From assembly GCA_023386965.1 (NCBI GenBank), contig JAEWIR010000045.1, positions 1-64,000 on the forward strand: a stretch of DNA of 64,000 nt, in the 5' to 3' direction. How positions within the stretch are numbered: position 1 is the first letter of the stretch; each line of letters begins with the position of its first letter. Under the pieces are notes generated by a model. The model ran no database searches and was not told where the DNA came from. It saw only the letters and a list, made by a program, of their open reading frames with translations. Shown here in pieces: positions 42,852 to 51,686 of this stretch. A program made the translations under genes and the position numbers. The DNA comes from Bacteroidota bacterium. GTDB taxonomy: Bacteria > Bacteroidota > Bacteroidia > Flavobacteriales > Weeksellaceae.

Positions 42852-44554
42852 TGAAAGCGGAGAAAATAAGGTGGTTCCTGCTAACACATGGTCTTTGTGT
42901 GATGCTTCTTTTCTCTGCTGTTTCGTGTGGCGTGCAAAAGTCGGTGCAACATCTTCCGGACCTTAGTTCGTATGCTTTCCAGCAGCCAAAACCTGATAAA
43001 CTCAACGACAGCACGACGGTGTGGGGCAATAATTTCCTCAGGAAAAACAGACAGAGTCTCTGGGAACTCTATATTTCAGGTAATGCACTGCAATTGGGAT
43101 ATAACCAGGGGGCGCTTACACAGGAACTTATGCAGAAGCAGGAACGCATATTTTTTTCAAAAGTGCAGGACATCATCCCCTCCGAAAGGAAACAGTTGCT
43201 TTTAAGCAAGGTGCTGAAGTTTTACAACCGGAATATGTACCGACATGTACGAAATGATTTCCAGGCAGAAATCTACGGACTGTCCCGCTATTCCGGAAAC
43301 GACTATGATTTTATTGCGCCAAAGTTTCAGCGCAATCTTTATCTGCACGGCGCTCACGATATCGGGCACGCACTTCAGGATCTTATGCTGGTTGGATGTT
43401 CGTCGCTGGCGGTATGGGACGGGAAATCTGAAAACGGGAAACTGCTCATCGGCCGCAATTTCGACTTTTATGCCGGTGATGATTTTGCCAAAGAAAAGAT
43501 CGTCGCTTTTGTACAGCCGGAAAAGGGAATTCCATATATGTCCGTCAGTTGGCCGGGAATGACCGGTGTGGTTTCGGGGATGAACGCGAAAGGCCTCACC
43601 GTTACCATAAATGCCGGTAAATCAAAAATTCCGTTCAGTGCCAAAACGCCTGTTTCATTGGTCACAAAGGAAATTCTGCAGTTTGCGGGAAATATTGAAG
43701 AAGCCATAAACATCGCTAAAAAAAGAAAGGTATTTGTCTCAGAGAGCATTATGGTGGGCAGCGCTGAGGACCGAAAAGCAGTACTCATTGAAATGTCACC
43801 CAATAATTTTGGTGTGTTTGATGTTCAGAATTCTTCCCAACTCGTTTGTTCCAATCATTTCCAGTCGGAGGTTTACAGAAATGACAGGCGAAATAAGAAA
43901 CATATTGCGGAAAGCCATTCCCAATACCGGTTTGACCGAATGAATGAGCTACTGGAAAAAAATGCAAAACTGAATCCGGCGAAAATGGCTTCCATTCTGC
44001 GGAATAAAGACGGTCTGGAGGACATTAGGCTGGGCTACGGCAACGAAAAAGCTTTGAATCAACTATTGGCGCACCACTCAGTCATTTTTTCGCCTGAGGA
44101 TAGACTTGTCTGGGTTTCCAGCAGTCCTTATCAGCTTGGCGAAATGGTTTGTTATAATCTTAATGAAATCTTTGGAGATGAGACCGGTGGTCTTCATCTC
44201 AGTGACAACTTGCGCAATATTAAGCGTGATCCTTTTGCCGACAGTCCTCAATTCCGGGATTATGAACTTTTCCGCGTGGTGGACCGCGAAATGGATATTG
44301 CGCTAAGTAAAGGTCAGGTTCTTCCGGCCGAATTTATACAACAATACGGGCAACTCAATCCCGAACTCTGGAGCGTCTGGTTTAAATTGGGCAAATATTA
44401 CTTTCACAGCAAGGAATATGAAAAAGCCACAGACCAGTTTGAAAAAGCATTAACCAAAGAAATAACTACAGCTCCCGATCGGAGGAAGGTGGAAATCTAT
44501 TTGCGGAAAGCAATGCGGTTCATGAAGGAGTATTCTCCCTCTCCTCAGAACTGA
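42848..44554 (+). CDS. C45-type autoproteolytic acyl hydrolase/acyltransferase lipoprotein
   Basis: 568 aa from ATG 42848, overlapping the previous stop. Lipobox Cys27 (FSAVSCG) makes it a lipoprotein. N-terminal-nucleophile Cys184 (LMLVGCSSLAVWDG) and GRNFDFYAGDD fit the peptidase C45/penicillin acyltransferase-like family, which self-cleaves before the Cys and handles acyl amides. A TPR-like tail closes the chain (KYYFHSKEYEKATDQFEKAL). In this cluster it may act on an acyl or peptide intermediate in the periplasm or outer membrane. Its 3' end overlaps the convergent glycosyltransferase gene by 35 bases. Confidence 0.8.
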   Translation: MMKAEKIRWFLLTHGLCVMLLFSAVSCGVQKSVQHLPDLSSYAFQQPKPDKLNDSTTVWGNNFLRKNRQSLWELYISGNALQLGYNQGALTQELMQKQERIFFSKVQDIIPSERKQLLLSKVLKFYNRNMYRHVRNDFQAEIYGLSRYSGNDYDFIAPKFQRNLYLHGAHDIGHALQDLMLVGCSSLAVWDGKSENGKLLIGRNFDFYAGDDFAKEKIVAFVQPEKGIPYMSVSWPGMTGVVSGMNAKGLTVTINAGKSKIPFSAKTPVSLVTKEILQFAGNIEEAINIAKKRKVFVSESIMVGSAEDRKAVLIEMSPNNFGVFDVQNSSQLVCSNHFQSEVYRNDRRNKKHIAESHSQYRFDRMNELLEKNAKLNPAKMASILRNKDGLEDIRLGYGNEKALNQLLAHHSVIFSPEDRLVWVSSSPYQLGEMVCYNLNEIFGDETGGLHLSDNLRNIKRDPFADSPQFRDYELFRVVDREMDIALSKGQVLPAEFIQQYGQLNPELWSVWFKLGKYYFHSKEYEKATDQFEKALTKEITTAPDRRKVEIYLRKAMRFMKEYSPSPQN

Positions 44555-45707
44555 ATCTTTCCAGAAAGTAGTAAAATCCAAACCCAAATAAGGCCGACAC
44601 CAGAGTGGCCAATACGAGGCTGCCCAAAACATACTGCAGGAAATGCCGCTTCACCAAATCCAGGCTGAAATCCTGGTCCATAAAACTGGTTTCCGTACCC
44701 AGTAAATAGCCGCCAATAGCCAGTGATCCGCCTATAATAAGAGGGATAAAGGGCGGTATACTCACATTGGAAAAGGCAAATGCAAGTACTTTATTCAGTT
44801 TAAGTAAAACGGCCAGGGAAATGGTTAGGAAAGTCTGCAAACCCCAGAATGGCGACAGGCCTATGAAGGTGCCCAAAGCGATAGACATCGCTTTCTTACG
44901 GTTGCTGCCGTCACTTTCCAGAACATCTTCCTTCAGAAACTGTTTAAAGCTTTTTTTTTTAAAATTCCTGATGAACCGGCGGGGCGCTATATAAAAGATC
45001 GCAATGAGTACCAATACCGTATTCAGTATACTGATGCGTACAAAATCCCTGAATGGCCGGAAATGGGACACTCTTTCCTCCGGATCGTAGAGTACTTTTA
45101 CTGGAACGTTTTTTACAGACACGCCATTCCAGGCGGTCCTGACCATAATTTCAATTTCCAGCTCAAATTTGGGTGTGTACAGCTTTTTCGGAATGCGTTG
45201 CAGTGGATAGAGCCGGTAGCCGGACTGTGTGTCCTTCAGCGTGATTCCGGTCTCAAACCAAAACCAAAACGTGGAAATCCGGTTACCCAAACTGCTTTTC
45301 TGGGGGATGCCCGCCTGCTCCATATTGCGGTCACCTACCAGTAATACTTCGGTGCCTTCTTTCTCCAGCGCCTCTACAAAAACGGGAATGTCATCGGGAT
45401 AATGCTGTCCGTCGGAATCTATGGTAAGCGCATACATAAAGCCCAGTTTCCTGGCTTCCTCAAATCCTGTTCTCAGGGCATTTCCTTTGCCCTGGTTTTC
45501 AGGAAGGCTAATCACGCGGAGGTTCTTATAATGCGACAGAATAGTTGGAGTGCAATCTGTAGAACCGTCATCCACGACAATGACATCCTCTGTATAATCA
45601 AGGACAGCATCAAGGACCCGCGAAAGGGTTTTGTGGTTGTTATACGTGGGAATCAGGACACATATCCTGTGTTTATCTAAAAGAGTACGGGTCTCGGCAG
45701 GGCTCAT
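44520..45707 (-). CDS. GT2 glycosyltransferase fused to DUF2062
   Basis: 395 aa. GT-A domain in the first 235 residues: VLIPTYNNHKTL, VVDDGSTDCT, SDGQHYPDD as the DxD-type site, and DTQSGYRLY. The C-terminal part is a DUF2062 membrane domain (LGTFIGLSPFWGLQTF, then SIPPFIPLIIGGSLAIGG). Could be a polyprenyl-phosphate or resorcinol-lipid glycosyltransferase; no sugar is predicted from sequence. It is the 3'-most gene of the long reverse run, converging with the C45-type gene. Confidence 0.82.
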   Translation of the reverse strand: MSPAETRTLLDKHRICVLIPTYNNHKTLSRVLDAVLDYTEDVIVVDDGSTDCTPTILSHYKNLRVISLPENQGKGNALRTGFEEARKLGFMYALTIDSDGQHYPDDIPVFVEALEKEGTEVLLVGDRNMEQAGIPQKSSLGNRISTFWFWFETGITLKDTQSGYRLYPLQRIPKKLYTPKFELEIEIMVRTAWNGVSVKNVPVKVLYDPEERVSHFRPFRDFVRISILNTVLVLIAIFYIAPRRFIRNFKKKSFKQFLKEDVLESDGSNRKKAMSIALGTFIGLSPFWGLQTFLTISLAVLLKLNKVLAFAFSNVSIPPFIPLIIGGSLAIGGYLLGTETSFMDQDFSLDLVKRHFLQYVLGSLVLATLVSALFGFGFYYFLERFSSEERENTPS

Positions 45708-45713
45708 GCTCCG

Positions 45714-46190
45714 TTATTTCAGCTTTTGTTTTTCTGCAGCAGTGAAAGATTTTGAGGTAGCGGCAAATTTTCTGATATGTGACTTCAGGGAAGAGTTTTG
45801 TCCACCGTAATTTTTTAGAAGGAAAGCTTTGTCGGCAGCAATGTGACCATTGTATTTAATGAATTTTGGCAGGCTTTCCTGTATGCTCAAACGGATAAGG
45901 CGCAGTTCCGCATTGTCAGGATCGGCCTTTATTACATTTTCAAGCGAGGTTGCGCCCGCGGTTATGATTTTTTTGCGGCCCTCACCTTTGGCAAATTTGG
46001 CCTGAATAATCTTTGCCGCAGCCTTATAGCCGGACAGGGTTGAACCAGAGCCTTTCTCCACCATTTTGGCGAAACTGTCGGCATTTTGTTTGGTCGTGTG
46101 GGCAGAAGGATATTTGGCGCGTATAGCCTCAAGATCCGGGGCCTGAAATAAAAATATAAAAGCGCTTAAGAACGCGATAATCAGTTTCAT
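45714..46190 (-). CDS. Secreted helical protein of the flexirubin cluster, function unknown
   Basis: 158 aa. A signal peptide of about 16 residues and a helical, basic body (KAAAKIIQAKFAKGEGRKKI, AELRLIRLSIQESLPKF). No family recognised, but its position between GT2 and the FabZ-like gene with gaps of three to six bases shows it is part of the same operon. A periplasmic accessory role is only inferred. Confidence 0.55.
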   Translation of the reverse strand: MKLIIAFLSAFIFLFQAPDLEAIRAKYPSAHTTKQNADSFAKMVEKGSGSTLSGYKAAAKIIQAKFAKGEGRKKIITAGATSLENVIKADPDNAELRLIRLSIQESLPKFIKYNGHIAADKAFLLKNYGGQNSSLKSHIRKFAATSKSFTAAEKQKLK

Positions 46191-46193
46191 AAA

Positions 46194-46565
46194 TCAGATG
46201 AATTTATAGTTTACAGACATCTTTAGAGCAATTGTCTCTCCAAACGAGGTTACATTCTTTACCTTCACCTGTTCGCCGTCGGTCTTAATTTCCAGATCCA
46301 GCTTCAGCCCGGGTGTTCCTTCCGGATTGATGATGGCCATAAATTTTACATTATTCGCTGAGGTCAGGAATAATTTTCTCTCCAAAATCCGCTCCGTTAC
46401 ATCCTTCACGATCTGCATCATACAGACGCCGGGTGCTACAGGGTTTCCGGGAAAATGCCCACCGAAAATCTCATGCTCAGGATCCAGCGTAATCATGGCT
46501 GAGTAAGTTCCTTCGCCAGTATTCTCACACGAGTTTAAAATATAAAATCCGTTCAGTATATCCAT
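46194..46565 (-). CDS. FabZ-like hotdog protein with E-to-Q change
   Basis: 123 aa from ATG 46565. Hotdog fold with the FabZ signature GHFPGNPVAPGVCMMQ. The catalytic His is H37; the catalytic Glu fourteen residues later is Gln51 (codon CAG). The other HFPG-type details are intact. Either a dehydratase with reduced activity, an isomerase, or a non-catalytic chain binder. It is a cluster paralogue and not the essential FabZ. Confidence 0.8.
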   Translation of the reverse strand: MDILNGFYILNSCENTGEGTYSAMITLDPEHEIFGGHFPGNPVAPGVCMMQIVKDVTERILERKLFLTSANNVKFMAIINPEGTPGLKLDLEIKTDGEQVKVKNVTSFGETIALKMSVNYKFI

Positions 46566-46583
46566 GTTATTCGTCAATTACCC

Positions 46584-47222
46584 TTATTCCGGGTCAGGGT
46601 TAATTTGGTTAAGCTTAATATTTAGTCTGAAGTCTTTGTGTATCAGCATTATTGAGTCGGCGAAGATAGCGGATTTTCCGTCAAACAGAAAATTAACCTT
46701 CTCCTTTCCGTTTTCTGTGATGACTGTTTTCTTCAGCAGACCATCTTCTTTACCGTAGAAAAGAAAATTTCTTAGTTTGTGGTTTTCGGTTGCAAATATT
46801 TTAAACTCTGTGTCCTCGGAAACTTCGGTCACTAAATATTTTTCCTTTAACAATGCCCTGAAATCCTTTTCAAGAAAATTTTTCACCACCCTCCTGTCCA
46901 AATCAGGAATGAGGTAATTGACCTTGAAACTGATGTCAGAAATTTCCAAATCCAGCATTTTATTACCAAAATCGGTGGTCATCACCACCCGGTGAGTATC
47001 ATCAGCAATCTTTTTTATAATGAGAATTCCGCTGAGGTTATTGCCATAAATCTCAATTTGCGTTCTGTACAGGTAGTCTGTTTCGCCGGAGCTGAAATAT
47101 GTGTTCTCCACCACTGTTGGTGTAGAGATGCTTACAGCAGTGCCAGCCGGCGTATAAGATTTGCAGGACTGACTTGTTATAAGGAGGCTAAAGGCTGAAA
47201 GCAGCAGCAGGTACAGGCGCAT
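46584..47222 (-). CDS. Outer membrane lipoprotein of the flexirubin cluster
   Basis: 212 aa from ATG 47222. Signal peptide with lipobox SQSCKSYTP. Rest is beta-rich (LSGILIIKKIADDTHRVV, FKIFATENHKLRNFLFYG). It resembles LolB/DUF-type lipoproteins that accompany LolA homologues in aryl polyene clusters, and it lies directly after the LolA-like gene, overlapping it by 35 bases. Probably receives or places the pigment in the outer membrane. Confidence 0.65.
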   Translation of the reverse strand: MRLYLLLLSAFSLLITSQSCKSYTPAGTAVSISTPTVVENTYFSSGETDYLYRTQIEIYGNNLSGILIIKKIADDTHRVVMTTDFGNKMLDLEISDISFKVNYLIPDLDRRVVKNFLEKDFRALLKEKYLVTEVSEDTEFKIFATENHKLRNFLFYGKEDGLLKKTVITENGKEKVNFLFDGKSAIFADSIMLIHKDFRLNIKLNQINPDPE

Positions 47223-47811
47223 TGACCTTCGTGTTTTTAAAGACAATATTGGTCGTATCGCCGGAGGCTTCCAGCATGTTCACCTGCGAAACAACCGTCT
47301 GATTGGGTGCAAAATACAGGTCCACCTGCTTGATATATTTTAATAGTTGCGCAGATTTCGGAATAAACCGGGCCATGTTATTGCTACCGCTTTTAAAATA
47401 GGTAACCGAAAAATCCGGGTCATTCAGCAGGTTTCCGTTGGCACTGCCGATTATTAATTTATTAAGTTTTTCAAAATTTTTGGATTTTGCATCAAAAGTG
47501 GATTTTTTGCCCTGGTCGTTGATGTGCATTTTTCCGTTTTTGAAGACTACACTGTACTGATAAGGTTTAGTGTACTTCCAGCTTAACATTCCGGGAGTCT
47601 GCAGCGCCATTTCACCGGAGGTTACAAGATCTTTGTTGAGGAAATCCATTTTTTTAGTTTGAACGAAACTGGCCTGCAGCGTCTTCATTTTTTTACTTTC
47701 AGCCGACATTTTAGCAGTGAACTGCCTGATTTCCGCGGGGTTCATTTTGGTCTGTGCCGATGTAAAAATTCCTAAAAAAAGCAGGATGAATGCTATACTT
47801 TTAAATTTCAT
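47188..47811 (-). CDS. LolA-like periplasmic carrier protein
   Basis: 207 aa. Signal peptide (FLGIFTSAQ), then the LolA-type half-barrel pattern: MKTLQASFVQTKKMDFLNK, GEMALQTPGMLSWKYTKPY, and KQVDLYFAPNQTVVSQV. A LolA family copy is a standard part of aryl polyene clusters, where it is thought to ferry lipidic product across the periplasm. Its start overlaps the stop of the deacetylase gene by four bases. Confidence 0.82.
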   Translation of the reverse strand: MKFKSIAFILLFLGIFTSAQTKMNPAEIRQFTAKMSAESKKMKTLQASFVQTKKMDFLNKDLVTSGEMALQTPGMLSWKYTKPYQYSVVFKNGKMHINDQGKKSTFDAKSKNFEKLNKLIIGSANGNLLNDPDFSVTYFKSGSNNMARFIPKSAQLLKYIKQVDLYFAPNQTVVSQVNMLEASGDTTNIVFKNTKVNAPVPAAAFSL

Positions 47812-48563
47812 TTCTTAAAGTTGAAAAGTTCAGATACGGTTACACTTCGGTAGTTTTCGCGCTCCAAAAATAGCAATATTTCCTCCAGCACACGGTAGGA
47901 TTTATCTGAGGTATCGTGCAGCAGAATTACACTTCCCGGTTTTATTTTTGGCAGAATTCCATTCAGGATCTTTTTTTCGTCGCTGATGGAAGTGTCGAAA
48001 CTCCGTATACTCCACCCAATGGACTTCTTACCTGTCTTGCTGATGGCCCGGGCAATATTAGGATTTATAATGCCGAATGGCGGGCGGTAGAGATCTGTTT
48101 GGATTCCGGCTTTCTTCAGCATGAGTCTGTCATTGCGGATGATTTCCCTTTTCATCTTAAAGGTTGAAAGAAAACCTGTTGCGTTGGAATGCGTGAAGGT
48201 GTGGTTGCCCACCTCATGGCCTTCATCTGCAATTCTTTGAAAAATTTCCGGATGCTTTATGATCTGTGTTCCAATGCAGAAGAAAGTTCCTTTTTGCTCA
48301 TGCCTGGCCAGAAGGTCCAGGAATTTTGGGGTAAATTCAGTTGGTCCATCATCAAATGTGAGTGCAATGATGCGTTTCTCAACTCTTGGATTACTAATAT
48401 AGCTTTTCAGGAACCAGTTGAAATCCATATTCGTCACGCCTAAGAAAGTAACCAGGCCGAAAAGTCCCAAGGCCACAAAATATATCCATATTTCACCTTC
48501 CAGGAAATAGATGGCGATGAGCAGTAAGGTGAGAATTAAAATAGAAATTCGGTGTTTCAACAA
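47808..48563 (-). CDS. Polysaccharide deacetylase-family (NodB) protein
   Basis: 251 aa. Two N-terminal hydrophobic segments (residues 8-50), then NodB domain: LTFDDGPTEFTPKFL with the metal-binding Asp pair, HEVGNHTFTHSN with His ligands, and RPPFG. Metal-dependent CE4 deacetylase anchored in the inner membrane. The substrate in a pigment cluster is unclear; it may deacylate a glycosylated product. Confidence 0.82.
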   Translation of the reverse strand: MLKHRISILILTLLLIAIYFLEGEIWIYFVALGLFGLVTFLGVTNMDFNWFLKSYISNPRVEKRIIALTFDDGPTEFTPKFLDLLARHEQKGTFFCIGTQIIKHPEIFQRIADEGHEVGNHTFTHSNATGFLSTFKMKREIIRNDRLMLKKAGIQTDLYRPPFGIINPNIARAISKTGKKSIGWSIRSFDTSISDEKKILNGILPKIKPGSVILLHDTSDKSYRVLEEILLFLERENYRSVTVSELFNFKK

Positions 48564-48619
48564 TTACTGTTTTGCAGATGAATTAGGAGGGAATATCCAC
48601 CTTAATATATTTGATATAA

Positions 48620-49684
48620 TCACGCCTTACTCAGTAAAATCAAACTGTGATCTTCACCATGAAGGTGGTTGTAGATGAGGATGTGTTTGAAGGAATCTTT
48701 TGATAACTCTTTGTTAATTTTCATCACCTCCGGAACTTCCTGACGTTTCAGGATCTGGTTCGCCATAAAGAAGGCAAATCCGCTCGCAGTATTGAATTCG
48801 CCGCTCAGGTGCTTGAAATAAAGTTGATCAGCATCCATAAATATTTCCTGGACTGTTTTATAATATCCATCGGTACGCGAATCTCCGCTAAAGCCCAGCA
48901 AGACCGCATCAACATCGGATGGATTAAGATTGGTTCTGGACAGGAACTCACCAATGAAATCTGAAACTTCAGATTCTTCAAGTGTGTTGATGAACGTTAC
49001 TGCCTCCAATTGTGCATATGTGCCTTCAGATTTTTCGGAGCTTACTACGAAAAAGGCCGAACCTTCGCTCCAAACCACGCCTTCAGAAGTTGAATTCAGT
49101 ACATCTGCAGGCAAATCTTCTTCTTTTTTAATAGTGCCGTTCAGTTGGTACAGTTCCATGGTCCTTGCTGCCTTTTCGTCTGTCGCACCAACCAGAATGT
49201 TATTGGCTTCGTCATTTTCAATCTGAAGTTTCGCATCCAGCAGACTCATTTCCAAAGACGAACCCGGATTTACATAGGTGAAATTATAGGCGTGGCAGGA
49301 GTTGGCTAAAGCAATCTGTCCCGCTACCGTATTGTGGGTTGACTGGATGAAGTGCGTAGGCGTCAGGAATTCCTCGTTGTTTTCAATTACGTTTTTCAGA
49401 AACTTCTCAGAGTCCTCTTCGCAACCCATACCCGTCCCGACGATAATGGCGTCCGGCATCTGCAAACCTGCTTCACTCATGGCTTTCTGTGCAGCCACGG
49501 CACTCATCTTCACCGTTTTGGACATCCGCCTGATTTGAGCCGGCGGAATATATTCTTTATAATTCGGAGCAACCGCATTCAGCAGAACCGAGGTTTGGTC
49601 GGCTTCCATTGTGTGGAAAAAGTCCGCATTAAGCGTGTCCTGGGCCGAAATACACACGGCACTGTTTATATAAACGGGCTTCAT
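48620..49684 (-). CDS. Chain-length-factor-like ketosynthase without active Cys
   Basis: 354 aa. KS fold, but the nucleophile position is Gly141 (YVNPGSSLEMS where active enzymes read TACSS). The C-terminal HGEDHSLILL keeps the end of the fold. In aryl polyene and type II polyketide systems such a decayed KS pairs with an active KS as chain length factor; its gene overlaps the active KS at 49681 by four bases, strongly suggesting a heterodimer. Confidence 0.82.
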   Translation of the reverse strand: MKPVYINSAVCISAQDTLNADFFHTMEADQTSVLLNAVAPNYKEYIPPAQIRRMSKTVKMSAVAAQKAMSEAGLQMPDAIIVGTGMGCEEDSEKFLKNVIENNEEFLTPTHFIQSTHNTVAGQIALANSCHAYNFTYVNPGSSLEMSLLDAKLQIENDEANNILVGATDEKAARTMELYQLNGTIKKEEDLPADVLNSTSEGVVWSEGSAFFVVSSEKSEGTYAQLEAVTFINTLEESEVSDFIGEFLSRTNLNPSDVDAVLLGFSGDSRTDGYYKTVQEIFMDADQLYFKHLSGEFNTASGFAFFMANQILKRQEVPEVMKINKELSKDSFKHILIYNHLHGEDHSLILLSKA

Positions 49685-50880
49685 GATTTCGAAAATATTA
49701 AAGTGGAACAGTTGCCTCCGAATCCAAATGAATTGGAAAGTACGTGGTTGATTTCCTTTCGCTTAATTTCTGTTACCGGTTTGAGGTCAAACTCCTGCAT
49801 GGGAGTTTTGAAATTCAGATTTGGAAAGATCACGCCGTTGTTGATGGCCAAAATGGAATACACGGCTTCCACTCCCGCGGCTGCCGCTAGCGTGTGACCC
49901 GTAAAGGCTTTGGTAGAACTGAAATCCGGCACCTGACCGGCGCCAAAGATTCTCAGCATGGCCTTACCTTCGGACAGGTCATTGTTTGGAGTCGCCGTTC
50001 CGTGCGCGTTGATATAGTCGATGTCTCCGGTATTGAGTCCCGAAATTTTCAAGGCCTGTTGCATGGCCAGATAAGCGCCTGTTCCGTCTTCGGAAGATGC
50101 GGTCTGATGATGGGCATCGTTTGCATTGGCATATCCCGAAAGCCAGGCGATAGGTTTTTTGTTGTCTTTCTTTATGATTTCATCACTTTCCAACACTAAA
50201 AAAGCGGCGGCTTCACCCAGATTAAGACCTTTACGGTCATTGTCGAAAGGGGTATTGTAAGTGTCTGTTACAATCATAAGGGTTTTAAACCCATTCAGTG
50301 TGAATCTTGAAAGTCCGTCCGTCCCGCCTACGATCACACGGTCCAAAACTCCGCTTTTTATCAGTTTGGAGCCCATCATAATGGCATTGGCTGCAGAGGA
50401 GCAGGCTGTACTGATAGTAGAGACCATTCCTTTTAGGCCTAACTCGTGAGCAATGGCCAAAGACGATTGGCCGGCATCGTGTGTGGCGATATATTTCTGG
50501 TTGTCCGGCTGATTTTCGTAATCGTAGAAGTATTTTTCGGTAACGTCCATGCCGCCCACGCTTGTGGAGGAAATCAGTCCTGTACGGTAGTGGTTGATAT
50601 TGCTGATTCCGGCACTCTCCACAGCTTCTTTAGCGGCGGCAATGCCCAGCAGGGTGCTGCGTGCGTAATTATTGTCTGTGGGAATACCTAATTCTGAAAT
50701 AAGGTTTTCATTGGAGATCTTGATCTCGCCAAGCTTTACCTCACCGCGGTGACGGGTCTCAAGAATTTCAATCCCGGAAATTCCATGTCGGGATTCCAGG
50801 AGCGAGGTGTAATTTTCTTCTACATTCCGGCCAATGGAGGAAATGATTCCCATGCCGGTGATGGCAATCTTTCGGGCCAT
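49681..50880 (-). CDS. Beta-ketoacyl-ACP synthase (active partner), flexirubin cluster
   Basis: 399 aa. FabF-like KS with Cys160 (ISTACSSAANAIM), His in NAHGTATPNND and His in FTGHTLAAAAGV, all intact. It overlaps the decayed KS gene downstream by four bases and follows the second ACP by three bases, so KS-CLF-ACP form a unit for polyene elongation. Confidence 0.9.
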   Translation of the reverse strand: MARKIAITGMGIISSIGRNVEENYTSLLESRHGISGIEILETRHRGEVKLGEIKISNENLISELGIPTDNNYARSTLLGIAAAKEAVESAGISNINHYRTGLISSTSVGGMDVTEKYFYDYENQPDNQKYIATHDAGQSSLAIAHELGLKGMVSTISTACSSAANAIMMGSKLIKSGVLDRVIVGGTDGLSRFTLNGFKTLMIVTDTYNTPFDNDRKGLNLGEAAAFLVLESDEIIKKDNKKPIAWLSGYANANDAHHQTASSEDGTGAYLAMQQALKISGLNTGDIDYINAHGTATPNNDLSEGKAMLRIFGAGQVPDFSSTKAFTGHTLAAAAGVEAVYSILAINNGVIFPNLNFKTPMQEFDLKPVTEIKRKEINHVLSNSFGFGGNCSTLIFSKS

Positions 50881-50883
50881 GGA

Positions 50884-51138
50884 CTATTTGGTTCTGTGCT
50901 GTTCAATATAAGAAGCCATCGTGTCGATGCTTTCGAAGATTTCCTTTCCTTTCTTCGGGTCAGCCAGCTTAATTCCGTACTGCTTGTCCAGTAAAACAAT
51001 CAGTTCCAGTGCATCTATCGAATCCAATCCCAGTCCGCCACCGAAAAGTGGGGCATCGTTTGCGATTTCTTGCGCCGAAACATCTTCAAGGTTCAGTACT
51101 TCTATTATTTTATGCTTTAATTCTTCTCTTAAGTCCAT
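50884..51138 (-). CDS. Acyl carrier protein (second), flexirubin cluster
   Basis: 84 aa. Ser40 in GLGLDSIDALEL carries the phosphopantetheine. The flanking FGGGLGLDS is typical of aryl polyene ACPs. It lies between the KS-like half protein and the KS gene. Confidence 0.9.
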   Translation of the reverse strand: MDLREELKHKIIEVLNLEDVSAQEIANDAPLFGGGLGLDSIDALELIVLLDKQYGIKLADPKKGKEIFESIDTMASYIEQHRTK

Positions 51139-51146
51139 AATTTCTT

Positions 51147-51686
51147 TTATAAGGTCAACAAATATACAAAACCTTTGTAATTTTCTCCGTACAATTCCGT
51201 CCAGCCTACCAGCACACGGTCTGCCTTACCCGACTTCAGGAGCTGTCCGGCATACAGGTTCATAAAGTCTTCATCAAACTTATCGGTGACGAAGAAAGCA
51301 TTCTCGGTTTGAAGCTGATGCCTGATGCTGATCTCACCTAGACAGATATTTGGTAAAGTATAAACAAATACCGCCGGGCTTGGAAAGTAGTTTTCCGCCG
51401 AACTGATGCTGTTCTGATATTTCATATCGGTATCTAAACTTGATGACCGGTTGGCGAAAACCAGAGCGGTGTTTTTATTCTCTTCATCCTTCAGTACCAT
51501 CTCGGAGGCCATAAAAGCGAGTTTGCTTAAAGCATCCATCTTGTGGAATTTGGGATAGTAAAAACCAAATTCTTTATATAAAGCCTTTGCAAAATCACTG
51601 AAAGCTGAATGTACTTCCTGGTAAACCGTTAAACCGTCAACGGTAACGCTGCCATTTTCCATAACGCAGGTCTTCAGTTTTCTCAT
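51147..51686 (-). CDS. Ketosynthase-related half-size protein
   Basis: 179 aa from ATG 51686, which overlaps the upstream KS stop (ATGA). The chain resembles the N-terminal half of a ketosynthase of the aryl polyene type (ALVFANRSSSLDTD, then VYTLPNICLGEISIRHQL) but ends before any catalytic His; no nucleophilic Cys in a TAC-type motif. Full KS are about 400 aa. As it keeps its frame and its place between KS and ACP, it is more likely a conserved accessory protein than a broken gene. Confidence 0.65.
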   Translation of the reverse strand: MRKLKTCVMENGSVTVDGLTVYQEVHSAFSDFAKALYKEFGFYYPKFHKMDALSKLAFMASEMVLKDEENKNTALVFANRSSSLDTDMKYQNSISSAENYFPSPAVFVYTLPNICLGEISIRHQLQTENAFFVTDKFDEDFMNLYAGQLLKSGKADRVLVGWTELYGENYKGFVYLLTL

